A stretch of DNA of 64,000 bases, taken from positions 66,906,696-66,970,695 of the forward strand of contig OW121743.1 in NCBI GenBank assembly GCA_933228675.1, in the 5' to 3' direction. The notes below the pieces were generated by a model. The model made no database searches and was not told the DNA's origin. It saw nothing but the letters and a program-made list of their open reading frames with translations. Below, piece by piece: positions 35,801 to 46,507 of the stretch. Each line of letters begins with the position of its first letter. Position 1 is the stretch's first letter. The DNA comes from Stomorhina lunata. Taxonomy: Eukaryota > Arthropoda > Insecta > Diptera > Rhiniidae. Both the position numbers and the translations under genes were made by a program.

Positions 35801-38800
35801 TTTTTCAAAAATTTCCTATTTTTATAGGAAAATTTTCAAAAATTTCCTATTTTTATAGGAAATTTTTCAAAAATTTCCTATTTTTATAGGAAATTTTTCA
35901 AAAATTTCCTATTTTTATAGGAAATTTTTCAAAAATTTCCTATTTTTATAGGAAATTTTTCAAAAATTTCCTATTTTTATAGGAAATTTTTCAAAAATTT
36001 CCTATTTTTATAGGAAATTTTTCAAAAATATCCTATTTTTATAGGAAATTTTTCAAAAATTTCCTATTTTTATAGGAAATTTTTCAAAAATTTAATATTT
36101 TTATAGGAAATTTTTCAAAAATTTAATATTTTTATAGGAAATTTTTCAAAAATTTAATATTTTTATAGGAAATTTTTCAAAAATTTAATATTTTTAGAGG
36201 AAATTTTTAAAAAATTTCCTATTTTTATAGGAAATTTTTCAAAAATTTCTTATTTTTATAGGAAATTTTTCAAAAATTTCCTATTTTTATAGGAAATTTT
36301 TCAAAAATTTCCTATTTTTATAGGAAATTTTTCAAAATTTCCTATTTTTATAGGAAATTTTTCAAAATTTCCTATTTTTATAGGAAATTTTTCAAAAATT
36401 TCCTATTTTTATAGGAAATTTTTCAAAAATTTCCTATTTTGATAGGAAATTTTTCAAAAATTTCCTATTTTTATAGGAAATTTTTCAAAAATTTCCTATT
36501 TTTATAGGAAATTTTTCAAAAATTTCCTATTTTTATAGGAAATTTTTCAAAAATTTCCTATTTTTATAGGAAATTTTTCAAAAATTACCTAATTTTATAG
36601 GAAATTTTTCAAAAATTTCCTATTTTTATAGGAAATTTTTCAAATATTTCCTATTTTTATAGGAAATTTTTCAAAAGTTTACTATTTTTATAGGAAATTT
36701 TTCAAAAATTTACTATTTTTATAGGAAATATTTCAAAAATATCCTATTTTCATAGGAAATTTTTCAAAAATTTCCTATTTTTATAGGAAATTTTTCAAAA
36801 ATTACCTAATTTTATAGGAAATTTTTCAAAAATTTCCTATTTTTATAGGAAATTTTTCAAATATTTCCTATTTTTATAGGAAATTTTTCAAAAGTTTACT
36901 ATTTTTATAGGAAATTTTTCAAAAGTTTACTATTTTTATAGGAAATTTTTCAAAAATTTCCTATTTTTATAGGAAATTTTTCAAAAATTTCCTATTTCTA
37001 TTGGAAAGTTTTCAAAAATTCCTATTTCTATTGGAAATTTTTCAAAAATTTCCTATTTCTATTGGAAATTTTAAAAAATTTTCTATTTCTATAGGAAATT
37101 TTTCAAAAATTTTCTATTTCTATAGGAAATTTTTCAAAAATTTCCTATTTCGATAGGAAATTTTTCAAAAATTTCCTATTTCTATAGGAAATTTTTCAAA
37201 AATTTCCTATTTCTATAGGAAATTTTTCAAAAATTTCCTATTTCTATAGGAAATTTTTCAAAAATTTCCTATTTCTATAGGAAATTTTTCAAAAATTTCC
37301 CATTTCTATAGGAAATTTTTCAAAAATTTCCCATTTCGATAGGAAATGGAAAAATTTTCAAGAAAAATAATAAACTTTTGAAAAATTAGTAAATTTTTGA
37401 AAATTTAGTAAATTAAAAAAAATCTTATAAAAATAGGAAAATTTAAAAAAATTTCCTTTTTCTATAGGAAATTTTTAAAAAATTTCCTTTTTCTATAGGA
37501 AATTTTTAAAAAATATCCTATTTTTATAGGAAATTTTTCAAAAATTTCCTATTTTTATAAGATTTTTTTTAATTTACTAAATTTTCAAAAATTTACTAAT
37601 TTTTCAAAAGTTTATTATTTTTCTTGAAAATTTTTAAAAAAACCTTAATTTTTATGAAATTTTTATTTATATCTTTAGTTTTTCACCCCACTGTGCCTTG
37701 TAGTTCTTGAAAATAATAACGTATCATTATGAATTGAAATGAAAGTAAAAGTTTGGTATCATTTAATTTGTTCTGGCCAATAATAATTTGGGTTAGAGTA
37801 ACAGAATAATAACAATGATTTTGAATATTTTGGCATAGACGCCAACACATAAAGTCAAAATTATTGTAATGTAAATAAATAGAAAAAAATAGACATGAAT
37901 CGAAAGCAACGAGATTTAACATCTTCTGAAGAATTTGAATATAAATAATTATAAATAATGCTTATGTCATGGTGAAGGCAAAATCTCAAAAAAAAAATCT
38001 TTCAAGATTTAGATTTTTGCTGGTTTTGGCTAAAAACATACAAATTATTTCGAGAAGATATTAATGAACATAAAAAACCATGAATTTATCATAAATGTAT
38101 GAAAATATTTGTTTAAGAAAATAGAATAATAATAAAAAAGAAAATGAGTTTTCAAACATCCAAATAAATGGCAAAGAAAATCGAAAAGGAAAATGTATAC
38201 AGAATGATAATGATTATGTTTAGTAGGACTGCCCCTAAAAAGATTAGAAGATTCAATCTGGCAGAAATCATATTTAAACATTAACATCATAAAATTTTCC
38301 CAAAAAATTCATTGTTATTAAAAATATATTTCCTTGTTTTTTGAGATATAAACTTGTGTTACTCTATAAAAACATCCGATACAAGACTAAATCTCAAAAG
38401 TTACTTGAATGTGCGGAAAATGGCAAAAACAGACAATTAAATTTTTTTTGTTAAAACTGCAGACATAAGTTTTTTCTTTAGAGACTGTCCACTTTTGACC
38501 CTAGAACCCATTAGAAACCCTGCCGAAATGACATATATTTAGTTATTTAATTCCTAGTGGAACATAGGTCGTCGTTTTTATCTCCGAACTCCCTCAGCTT
38601 CTTATCAGTTTGTTGTCTCCACGTGTTTGCGGGTCTACCAGACCTCCCAGAGCCTTGAACAGCTTGCCGAGTAATCAGTGGCTTTTCTCAGTAAGTGTCC
38701 TTACCAACTATACTAGTGTGTATACTTGTTTCTTGGCCTATGCGCTACCATAGGTCTTGATTAGAGATTGTGCAGGTCCAGAAAATTTTGAGTAACATCT

Positions 38801-41800
38801 AAGGCACCAATTTACAAAAGCTTGCAGACTGTTCATCTCACGGATGAGATATTCTAAGTCTCACAGCCATATAGGAGAACGGCTTTAACATTGGTGTTAA
38901 AAACTTTTATTTTGGTGGTGGTCGAGATATTTTGAGATCTCCAGAGTTTGTTTAGTATGCCAAAAGCTTGCTTTGCTCTGCGTAACCTATTTTGAATGTC
39001 TTCTCTGCTGCCTCCACTCTTTGAGACAATACTCCCTAGGTAACATAATGTTTCAACTTCATCAATAAATTGTCCAGCAAGATACACGTCGTTAGCGTAA
39101 TCGATGTCAACTAAAATTTCGTTTTTGTTCTTTTTATCCTCTATTCTTACCTCATTTACGAAAAGTACAAAAAGCGTGACTTTTTATTTTTCCAGTCGAT
39201 CTGAATCCAATTTAAATTTTGTTTCTATCGATGCTACCCTGCTTTACCTTCTAAGAAGTCGAATTTCAAAAAAGTACCGAACACGTGTCCCTAAATTTTA
39301 AGTGCTGGTCTCAGAAAAATTTAGTTTTTGTTTCTATCACCTTCGGTTTAGAAGATATATTATTACCGATTTTTACCCCCAAAATTAAAAAAGTGCCAAA
39401 CACGTATTTTATTTTTTCAATGTCAATCGATCAGTCAATAAATTATATTTCTGGCTTCATTAGCCTAAAAGATATTCATAGCTAAAAAGCAAAAAACCTA
39501 CCCTTGAATGTTTCCCCTTTCGTACCCCATTAATCACAAAAATACCAAATACGTATTTAATACTTTTTTAATACCTATCGGTTGCGGTATAAATTATGTT
39601 TCTATGTTTATTAGTTCAAAAGATACACATGGGTAAAAAAAAGTACCAAAATATAGTTTTTACTCTTTTTCATCCTTATTAGTGCTGTTTTCAAAAAAGT
39701 ACTAAACACGTGTCTACTTATTTTTTTTAGCCGATCCAAATCCAATTTCAACCTTGGTTATATCGATGTAGTTTTCGGAGATATGATGTTACTAAGTTCT
39801 CCCTTTTCTACCCTGTTTTACCTTCTAAAAAGTACCGAACACATAACTCATAATTTTAAGTGTGAATCTTAAACAAATTTAATTTTTGCTTCTATCGCTT
39901 TTGGTTTAGGAGGTAAAATTTTACCGACTTTTCCCTCGTTTACCCTCTAAATTGAAAAAAGTATTAAACACATATTTGATATTTTAAACTTGGCCATCAA
40001 TTTCCCTATATATTTTGTTTTTAGCTTTATTGGTTCAAGTGATATACAAAGATAAGGAAGAATGAACCTAACCAAAATATTTTTTTTCCCATTTTCCCCC
40101 TTTTTACCCCCTAAATCAAAAAGTACCAAACACGTGTTTGATACTTTTTTTTCTTGTTTATCGTCTCCGTAAATTTTGTTTCTATGTTGATTGGTTTAAA
40201 ACCCTTTTTACGCCCTATTTGTCCCATCTGCCAAAAAGTACCGAACACGTTTCTTCTTATTTTTGTTGGTGATCTCATCGCAATTTTAATTTCAGTCCTA
40301 TCACGTTTAGTTCAGGAGATTTAGCATTACTGATTTTTCCCTTTTTTAACCCTTTTTATCCTCTTAGCGGCCGAATTAAAAAAAAATCCTTTCTTAGTGG
40401 ATCTATAATTCAAAAAAGGTACCTGCTGTCTACTAAGAAGGGATTTTTTTTTAAATTCGGCCGCTAAGAGGATAAAAAGGACCGTTTTAGACGTGGTATG
40501 CAATGGACACCCTTTAAACAACTCGAGGACTTGGAATACGCCGATGACGTATGTCTTAAAAGCCAAAGCTCAAGTCACCTTCAAGAAAACCCTAGAGCGA
40601 TTACTGTTGAATCTCGGTCAGCTGGGCTGGAAATCAATATTTCCAAGACAAAGATTATGCCTGGAGGCTATGGCGCAAGCCCGTCGCCACACATCAATGT
40701 GGATAACAAGGTAATTGGATGTGTAGGTACCTTTAATTATCTTGGTAGTTTGGTATCTACAAAAGGTGGTGCCGACGAGGATATTGAGTCGCATATTAAT
40801 AAGACAAAATCTGCATTCGGCATTTTCCGAGCTATTTGGAAATCTCGGCAAATATCAACAACAACTAAGTTACGAATATATAACTCGAATGTCAAGTCTA
40901 TCTTGTATTACGGCTGCGAAACTTGGAAACGCACAAATGTCATCGATAAGCGCCTACAAACCTTTGCAAACAAATGCTTGCGGCAAATCCTTAATATATG
41001 GTGGCCAAATCGCATAAAAAATGAAGACCTACTAAAAGCTACAAACCAAATCCTTTCTTCTATAGAGGTATGTCAACGGAAATAGCGGTGGTTAGGCTAC
41101 ACACTACGAAGGCCGAATACCAATATAGCTCGACAAGCGCTTCGTTAGAATCCACAAGGAAGCGGCCGTCGTGTTGGTGCACCTGCTAGAACGTGGAGAA
41201 GCTCAATTGATGCGGAGTTACAAGCAGCAAACTATTCATGGATTGATGTATGCCTAACATCTCGCAATAGAGTTCGATATAAAAGGATGGTTGAGGCCCT
41301 ATGCTCCACTGGGAGTCAAGGATAACAGAAGAAGAAGAAGAAGTTTTAGCCGTTTGGGCTGGGCGATGATGAGTCAGTCACGTTAGAGTTTTATATATAT
41401 AGATAGAAGATTCGTCCACACTTGACCTCAGTGGTGAATGCTTTTAAATAGTCGTTCTTGATCTTACTTGTTTTTTGGTTTATAATTTTCTATGAAATTT
41501 TTCCCAATGGAAAATATTTTTAGGGGCAGGTCTAATGTATATAAATGAGGGTCATTGTTAGCCAAAAAATAAATAAAACGAGCAAAAAAAAAAAAAAATC
41601 TAAAAACACTCACACAAGAATAAAGAGCGATAAATGACAAATAATCCAAAATAATATCTATACTATGAAATAGATTTTATCAGTGTAAAAATGTTAAAAA
41701 TGGATGTAGAATAGACATACATACTATCTATCTATCTATGTATGTCTGTCTATCAGTCCGTCCGTCTGTCTGTATATTTAATTTTTTGTACATACACATA

Positions 41801-42415
41801 AAATAATTAACAAAAGAAGGGGTTTGCTAAAATTAAATCTGAATTCTATTTTGGCTTTCGAGAAAATTAGGGTTTAGTGTTAATGAATTATAAGAAAATT
41901 TATTCAATAAATGATTAGATAAGGGGTTTGTTACTGGTTAAAGTTACCTGAACTCTTGGATCCACTGGAGTATTATTGCTTTCAGTTGACATATTGATTT
42001 ATTTGTTTGTGTTTTTTTTTTATTTGTAGAATTTTAAATTTAAAATTTAAATTACTTTGGTTTAATTTTATTTAGAAAAAAATATCACTTGGCTTTAAAC
42101 ATTATTTGTTGATTTTTAGTAACTTAAGGAAAATTTTTTCTTGCTTTTCTTTAAGTAAAATTTTTTTTTTGAAAAAAATTTTATAAGACTTTTTTTTTCA
42201 CAAATTTTCTTTTTAATATTTTTTCTTATAAATTTTCACTTTTTCTTTCCTTTTTTTATTTATATTTTACAATTTTCTTTAAGAAACTGGCACCTTTGAA
42301 AATTTCATAACCATTTTTTTTATTAAATTTTTCACTTTTTTTTTTTAAATCAGAAATTTTTTTCTTCCGTTACCTGAACACGTTCTTGCGTTAATATTTT
42401 CTCTACTTCTGTCAT
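26859..42415 (-). CDS. pcs: SH3BP5 / parcas homologue, six coding exons with alternative first exons
   Basis: Minus-strand exons: 41992..41948 (or 42415..42374), 33537..33475, 33363..33235, 32028..31875, 31523..31388 and 28224..26859. They encode 630 (or 629) residues, and every junction has GT..AG with matching phase. The core is the long coiled coil of the SH3BP5 family: IELEKLNTATDNINKYEVEL-D, EAKCEFKRIL, KPYYESR, YLAEQGLGEK, SHAASKVNQSQLEV, SRPYYETRANYN and RVAEAKMTYNEALKNLEQIS-EEIHRQR. Family members are Rab11 exchange factors, and the founding mammalian protein binds the SH3 domain of Btk. The last exon adds about 400 residues rich in Ser, Gly and Asn with no fold, as in insect orthologues. 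Three introns are filled with minisatellite DNA. The identity is secure. Exon ends rest on family continuity. Confidence 0.93.
28225..31387 (-). other. Parcas intron 5
   Basis: Almost wholly minisatellite (see the array at 28.56-31.24 kb), with short AT-rich ends next to the donor GTAAGT at 31387 and the acceptor TTTTCAG at 28225. Confidence 0.8.
28560..31240 (+). repeat. 31-bp minisatellite, intron 5 array
   Basis: About 86 units of CCTATTTTTATAGGAAATTT plus TTCAAAAATTT. Variants are zoned: CACTTTTTATAGGG-type units at 28.6-29.28 kb, TTACTATTTTT-type units at 29.4-30.15 kb and TTTCCTATTTTT-type units from 30.15 kb on. A shared error (CAAAAAATTTTTTTTT at about 30436 and 30905) shows a segmental repeat of about 0.47-0.53 kb. 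Orientation is set by TTTTTCAAAAA and CTATTTTTATAG on the plus strand. Confidence 0.95.
32215..33185 (-). repeat. 31-bp minisatellite, intron 3 array, inverted
   Basis: The same repeat as in introns 1 and 5, but reverse-complemented: units read TTTTTGAAAAATTTCCTATA and AAAATAGG on the plus strand. The commonest variant here, GTGAATTTTTGAAAAATTCC plus CTATAAAAA, is the exact complement of the variant at 29.05-29.28 kb in intron 5. There are about 32 units. The array occupies nearly all of intron 3 (32029..33234). Confidence 0.93.
33785..37640 (+). repeat. 31-bp minisatellite, intron 1 array
   Basis: About 124 units in the same orientation as the intron 5 array. Variants include TTTAATATTTTTATAGG and CCTATTTCTATAGG. 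A block near 34.08-35.2 kb recurs near 35.67-36.76 kb: the marker TATAGGGAATTTTTCAAAAA lies at 34081 and 35668, the marker TTTTAGAGGAAATTTTTAAA at 34544 and 36193, and the marker GGAAATATTTCAAAAATATC at 35169 and 36724. It ends about 0.25 kb from exon 2. Confidence 0.95.
37680..38550. other. Parcas intron 1, unique-looking part
   Basis: AT-rich intronic DNA. A diverged repeat A piece (CTGTCCACTTTTGACCCTAG) lies at about 38485. No exon is recognised here. Confidence 0.4.
38560..39112 (-). mobile_element. RTE-like LINE fragment, catalytic motif damaged
   Basis: On the minus strand, DYANDVYLAGQF runs directly into IDEVETLCYLGSIVSKSGGS. The YADD box is changed to YAND, and the segment normally between YADD and the CYLGS motif is deleted. 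The frame continues EDIQNRLRRAKQAFGILNKL through LLYGCET to a stop. Beyond it, GRSGRPANTWRQQTDKKLRE (the family's C-terminal signature) can be read in another frame. It is inserted in parcas intron 1. Confidence 0.75.
39113..40350 (+). repeat. Helitron-like internal repeats (AAGTACCGAACACGTG type)
   Basis: Loose tandem copies, about 100-130 bp apart, of AAAAAAGTACCRAACACGTN followed by TTTGTTTCTATCGATG-like and ACCCCCTAAAT-like segments. The same material appears at 46.5-47.1 kb (inverted) and 53.75-54.3 kb. There, hairpin plus CTAA ends suggest non-autonomous Helitrons. No terminus is seen in this copy. Confidence 0.5.
40351..40480. mobile_element. 130-bp MITE
   Basis: The ends are inverted and perfect over about 25 bp: CCTTTTTATCCTCTTAGCGG / CCGCTAAGAGGATAAAAAGG, extending through CCGAATT. 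The inner parts (CCTTTCTTAGTGGA / CTACTAAGAAGGGA) are also inverted. It sits exactly at the junction between the Helitron-like repeats and the LINE fragment. Confidence 0.8.
40482..41345 (+). mobile_element. RTE-like LINE 3' part with YADD box
   Basis: An open frame from about 40498 starts MQWTPFKQLEDLEYADDVCL, including the reverse-transcriptase YADD box. It continues FNYLGSLVSTKGGADEDIES, LYYGCETWKRTNVIDKRLQT and FANKCLRQIL. After a stop at 41083 the family C-terminus is still readable (GRRVGAPARTWRSSIDAELQ, SRNRVRYKRMVEALCSTGSQ-G). The 3' end is followed by an (AGA)n-like tail, as expected for RTE elements. It is 5'-truncated right at the MITE. The peptide around YADD is the same as in the copy at 47.2-48.1 kb. 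Confidence 0.82.
41398..41475 (+). repeat. Short repeat A remnant
   Basis: TCCACACTTGACCTCAGTGG and TGATCTTACTTGTTTT match the terminal part of repeat A. Confidence 0.5.
41476..41947. other. Parcas intron 1, proximal end, with a tetranucleotide microsatellite
   Basis: TATC/GTCT-type tetranucleotide repeats lie at about 41724-41775. The rest is AT-rich up to the donor GTAACT of exon 1 at 41947. Confidence 0.5.
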
Positions 42416-43392
42416 GAAAAGTGTGTGGAAAATTCGTTTTTCTTCATTCAGTTGAAAAATAATTGTTACTTGCAGCAAAATATTTTCGATTTTTATTATT
42501 TGTTACTCTTCTTCCCTTTGTTTGTTGCTGCTCCCCAGTTCGTTCGTTTCTACGTTTAACTAAAAAAAAAAACAGTTAAATTATCTTTACGTCTCCACCC
42601 TGATTCAAAATATGGAGTCTCTCCATAATCGCCCCCCCCCCCCTCGTAAAACAACAGAGCAAAACGTTTAAAATTTGCCAACAAGAAGAGTTTGAAAATC
42701 ATGGTACCATGTTAAAGTGAGTGAGTGACTACGTTTCCGACACCGTTACAAACATGTCTTCTTTTTACCGTTGTTTACTTGTTGTCTTCCCCACTTCGTC
42801 TTATCTCTTCATTCATTCCGTTTTAAACATCCCCCTTATGCCTTTATTGAGCTACAATTCGTACTGTTTTCATAAATTCGCCCATATTTATATCTATGTT
42901 GTGGAGCTAATTCTATTAGATACAATCTCTATTCTCCAAATTTATTAGTTTCTCTCTCCAATTTTCAGTTTTACTCTCTGTTTTTTTATTATTTCATTTT
43001 GAAATGACATTCGTTGTTGTCATCTTGACAGGTGGTTATTGTTTATTTTGTTTTGTTTTGAAATTTATTCTTAAGTTTTTGTGTTACATTATTTCTTGTG
43101 ATACAGTACCAAGTATCTGTAAGATACAACTTTGGGATTTCGGTAAAATATATTTGTGAGACAGTACTTAGTGTTGCTTGATTTTGAATAATTTAAAACC
43201 GTTATTTTCAAATTTATGAAAATATTTGTTTAACAATTTAAAGAAACTCTATTGAGCAAAATAAAAAAATGTCTTAAAAAGTACAAGTTTCTAAATGGCC
43301 TGAAGAATATTCCTTTCTTAGTCTTACTCTTATTTGTACGATAATAAATTCTTTAAAGTGTATATTTTAGTAATAATAAAACCTTGGCTGCA
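42416..43392. other. Parcas upstream region
   Basis: On the minus strand this is 5' of both alternative first exons, so it is expected to hold a promoter and 5' UTR. It includes a C11 tract at about 42632 and pyrimidine-rich stretches. No gene is recognised. Confidence 0.4.
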
Positions 43393-44112
43393 AATAGTTG
43401 CATACTTCTGTGGTTTGGTGCTGAAAAGTCCAATGTCAAAAAAATAGTTTTGAGAAAATATCAAAAAACAAAAAATTAGTCGGTATGTAAATATTATTCA
43501 AAAAGAAGAGTATTCGCATTTGATCTCAAATCTGTTACATTTATTTATTAATGTAACAGAGCAATTTATTGATAAAAAGCCAAAAAATGTTTGCGGAGAA
43601 ACCAAAATTCCTCGATGCGTTTCGATGGTTGGTTAGGCCATCTCTTCAGGAGGATTATCCCCAATTTAGACAGATCGAAAACCTCGCATTATTACTAAAT
43701 TTACAAACAAAACTTTTAAGAATTATGTATAATAATTATGGATAATCCTCCTGAAAAGATGGCCTAACCAACCATCGAAACGCGTCGAGGAATTTTGGTT
43801 TCTCCGCAAACATTTTTTGGCTTTTTATCAATAAATTGGTCTGTTACATTAATAAATAAATGTAACAGATTTGGGATCAAATGCGAATACTCTTCTTCTT
43901 TTTGAGTTTTGAGAAAATTTGATTTAAAGTTTTTAGTTTTTATACAAATTCATAATAACATTGCCCAGAAAAACTCTTAAAAATATATTCAGAGTTAAGT
44001 TAGAGATTAGCTTTTGAACCCAAATAAATGAGGTAGGGTATCGAATGCAATGATTAACTCAAAACAGCAAAAAACTGACATTGGCCCTTTTAGCACCAAG
44101 CCACAGATTTAT
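43393..44112. mobile_element. Outer inverted-repeat element enclosing a foldback
   Basis: GCATACTTCTGTGGTTTGGT GCTGAAAAGTCCAATGTC near 43402 is inverted at 44080-44112 (GACATTGGCCCTTTTAGCAC, then CAAGCCACAGATTTATACC). These arms surround the foldback at 43.50-43.91 kb, so the foldback probably inserted into, or is part of, a larger MITE. Confidence 0.55.
43497..43907. mobile_element. Large foldback element, arms about 170 bp
   Basis: The left arm (AAAAAGAAGAGTATTCGCAT ... TGTTTGCGGAGAAACCAAAA ... GCGTTTCGATGGTTGGTTAG ... CAGGAGGATTATCC) and the right arm are near-perfect inverses (GGATAATCCTCCTG ... CTAACCAACCATCGAAACGC ... ATGCGAATACTC). The central loop is about 90 bp. Few mismatches suggest recent activity or gene conversion. 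There is no coding frame. Confidence 0.85.
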
Positions 44113-44114
44113 AC

Positions 44115-44745
44115 CCTTTTTTACGGGTCATTGTGACATCGCTGGCAACGAAGTTGCGGACAAAGTCGGTAGACAAGGCTCGAGCTAAGAGTTGAGTGAA
44201 AGAGTAACAGATATTGCTCCACCTATCTGTCACTTTTATCTGGACATTAAGACTTGGATTAGCAAGGAAACCACAAAGACTTGAGGAAACATGGTAACGT
44301 GTAGGACATCAAGAGCTCTATGGCCTAAACCGGACATTAGTAGATCCAAAATTCTACTAGGTCTGAATAGGTCAAGCTCAAGAAGATGTTTAAGGTTCGT
44401 AAAGGGACACTGTACCTTAAATTCGAGGTTAAATAGGTGGAATGGTAGCATTCCAGATCTTTGCAGATTGTGTCTAGATGAGGATTCGTCCGGTAGAACA
44501 CATTCTCTGTCACTGTCCAAGGCTATAAAATCGAAGACTCAGATATCCAGGCAGCAGATCCTTTGCTGAACTTCAGGATCTACAACAGTGCAATTTGCAA
44601 GATATTGTAGGGTTCAGCGCTGGTCTCAATTGTCTTAGATAGGACACTCTCCTTCTTCCTCTATAAATTCTCTTCTCTTCCCCTATCTTTAATCCTCCGA
44701 GTGAAGGTGTCACATAAGACTACCTTTAGAACCTAACCTAACCAT
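44115..44745 (+). mobile_element. Jockey-type LINE 3' fragment (RNase H end plus CCHC-like tail)
   Basis: Plus-strand pieces read GHCDIAGNEVADKVGRQGSS (RNase H C-terminal motif), then SRALWPKPDISRSKILLGLN and LCRLCLDEDSS, broken by stops and frameshifts. It ends in the tail TCACATAAGACTACCTTTAG. The closest relative in the window is the copy at 52.64-53.32 kb. Confidence 0.75.
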
Positions 44746-44789
44746 AGGTGGAAAGGGTATGTTGGGATTCTGCTGATGTTTGTATTCAC

Positions 44790-46330
44790 GGGTCCTCATT
44801 CACGGGTTTCCCAGGTTTTAGGATTGGGATCACTCTACCCACTTTTTAGACTTCGGGTATAGTGTTGCTAGTCCTAGACAGATTTAGAACATCTGTCAAG
44901 GCTTCGACTTCCCACTCATCTAGGCGTTTTACCATAAAAGGCTTAGCTAAACGGATGGTCTTTGAAACTTTAGCGGGCGTAAAAAGTTGTGGTGGTTCCG
45001 AGACTGGGAGATAATGTAGCTTGCGAACAATACTCCTTTTCGAATTGTCTTTTTCGTGGTGCTCAATAATCGGCTAAAAGCATGTCATGTTAATAGCAAA
45101 CATAATCACGACCCGATCATCTTTTTCATAGGTTCGAAAGAGATCGACACTGGATCACAACTTATTCCTGCGCCAAGGTTGCAGTTCTTCAAGTGATCAA
45201 GTCAACGGTTGCGCTTGTCTCCATTTACCAACCTTATGATATCACGGTTCAGCTGGACGATCCTGGAATCTTCAGAGTTGGTATTGCGGATCGCATCACG
45301 CTCATCTGCTAACCCCACTGCTTCTGCTGGAAAGTGCCGCCTCACTACGAGTATTCTACCAGCAGGGATGAAACGAGTTGCTGTAGCGTTGATGATTAAG
45401 CGAAACTTCATCTCTGCTTCGTGCATGTTTGAGGGTCGTTGGAGATCTCTGACGAGATCTACGTACGGCGTTTAGAGGCGATAACATAATTTGGTCGCTT
45501 CAGCCTAACGATAATATGCAGGTGGTCTGAAGCTAGAGATACAACTGGAGAAGTTGGACTCATCAATCTGTTTCGCTAGCGTCGCACCTCTTTGGTCTTC
45601 CCCAATAAGTGAGTGTTAAAGATCAGGGTGCGCGTTATAGTCCCCATAATCAGCTGTGATTCTCCAGTTGGACAACTGGCCACAGGACATTATAGAGTTC
45701 TTATTCCGTGTGTCCTGACCTGACAGCAATGCCTTGAGCCTCTATACTGCACTGAGTTGTGGATGATAAATACCAAGCCTCCACAGTAAATTCTGGTACG
45801 GTCTTTTCGGAGAACATTGTACCCGTTTCAACTTTGCAGACTGGAGGTGTTGTAAAGTTTTTTCACGATGTTGTGTTGCTGCATAAATCGAGTTATCTCA
45901 GATATTTTGCTTTGGTGCCCATTGCAACTGAACTAAAGAATTGCTATTGCCTCAGGAACTCGGACTGCAATCAATGGTGTTAGCGGCGATGGATTGTGCT
46001 GCTGATATTGAAGCTGCCATGGTTGTTGCGATTTCTGGAGGGACGTTGGGAGAGTTGCGAAATCCAACGACGAAGATGATGATGATGTCGAAGAAGACGC
46101 TGCGTTTCGCCGTTGTTGGCAGCATGGCACATCGAAACTCTCCGACCACTCCCTGTCATGCCCAAACAAGCGTTGCACTCTAGCTGGATTTGCATATGCT
46201 GCAAACGATTCTGGCACACTGTCAAGATCCATGGTCCAGGATTTGTTTCAACTTCGATACGGACTGCTGGAATATATTGCTCCAAAACTAAAAAATTGTG
46301 AATATGTTATTGCTGAGCTGAAATCCCTTG
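44790..46330 (-). mobile_element. Decayed LINE 5' part (endonuclease and zinc-finger-like region)
   Basis: Minus-strand frames carry NRLQHMQIQLECNACLGM (Cys-rich lead-in), then an endonuclease-like stretch near 45.85-45.70 kb (YNVLRKDRTRIYCGGLVFII, then HNSVQYRGS). At 45.43-45.20 kb comes RRHFPAEAVGLADERDAIRN, typical of the region between endonuclease and reverse transcriptase. Stops and frameshifts break all of it. It belongs to the jockey/CR1-like group. Confidence 0.6.
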
Positions 46331-46507
46331 GCGGAAAAACCTAGGTTCATTCCGGTACGCAGAACCGACTGTCGTGGGAATGACACGCACAATTGACGCA
46401 TCTTGGTTAATATTTTTAACTAAAACGCATTTTTATTGCATGAAATGATCTCAATTAGTTTAAAAAAATCACAATTTTCAGACCACAGTTCAATAGAGCA
46501 TAAAAAA

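Noticed and set aside
28560..37640. CRISPR-like regular repeats
   Set aside because: The 31-bp units are directly contiguous without unique spacers, AT-only and inside fly introns, so this is a minisatellite.
42721..42948. 75-codon plus-strand frame upstream of parcas
   Set aside because: Hydrophobic by pyrimidine-rich composition, with no family match or splice context.
45941..46301. Overlapping frames on both strands near 46.1 kb
   Set aside because: Only the minus-strand reading fits a known LINE lead-in; the others are shadows.
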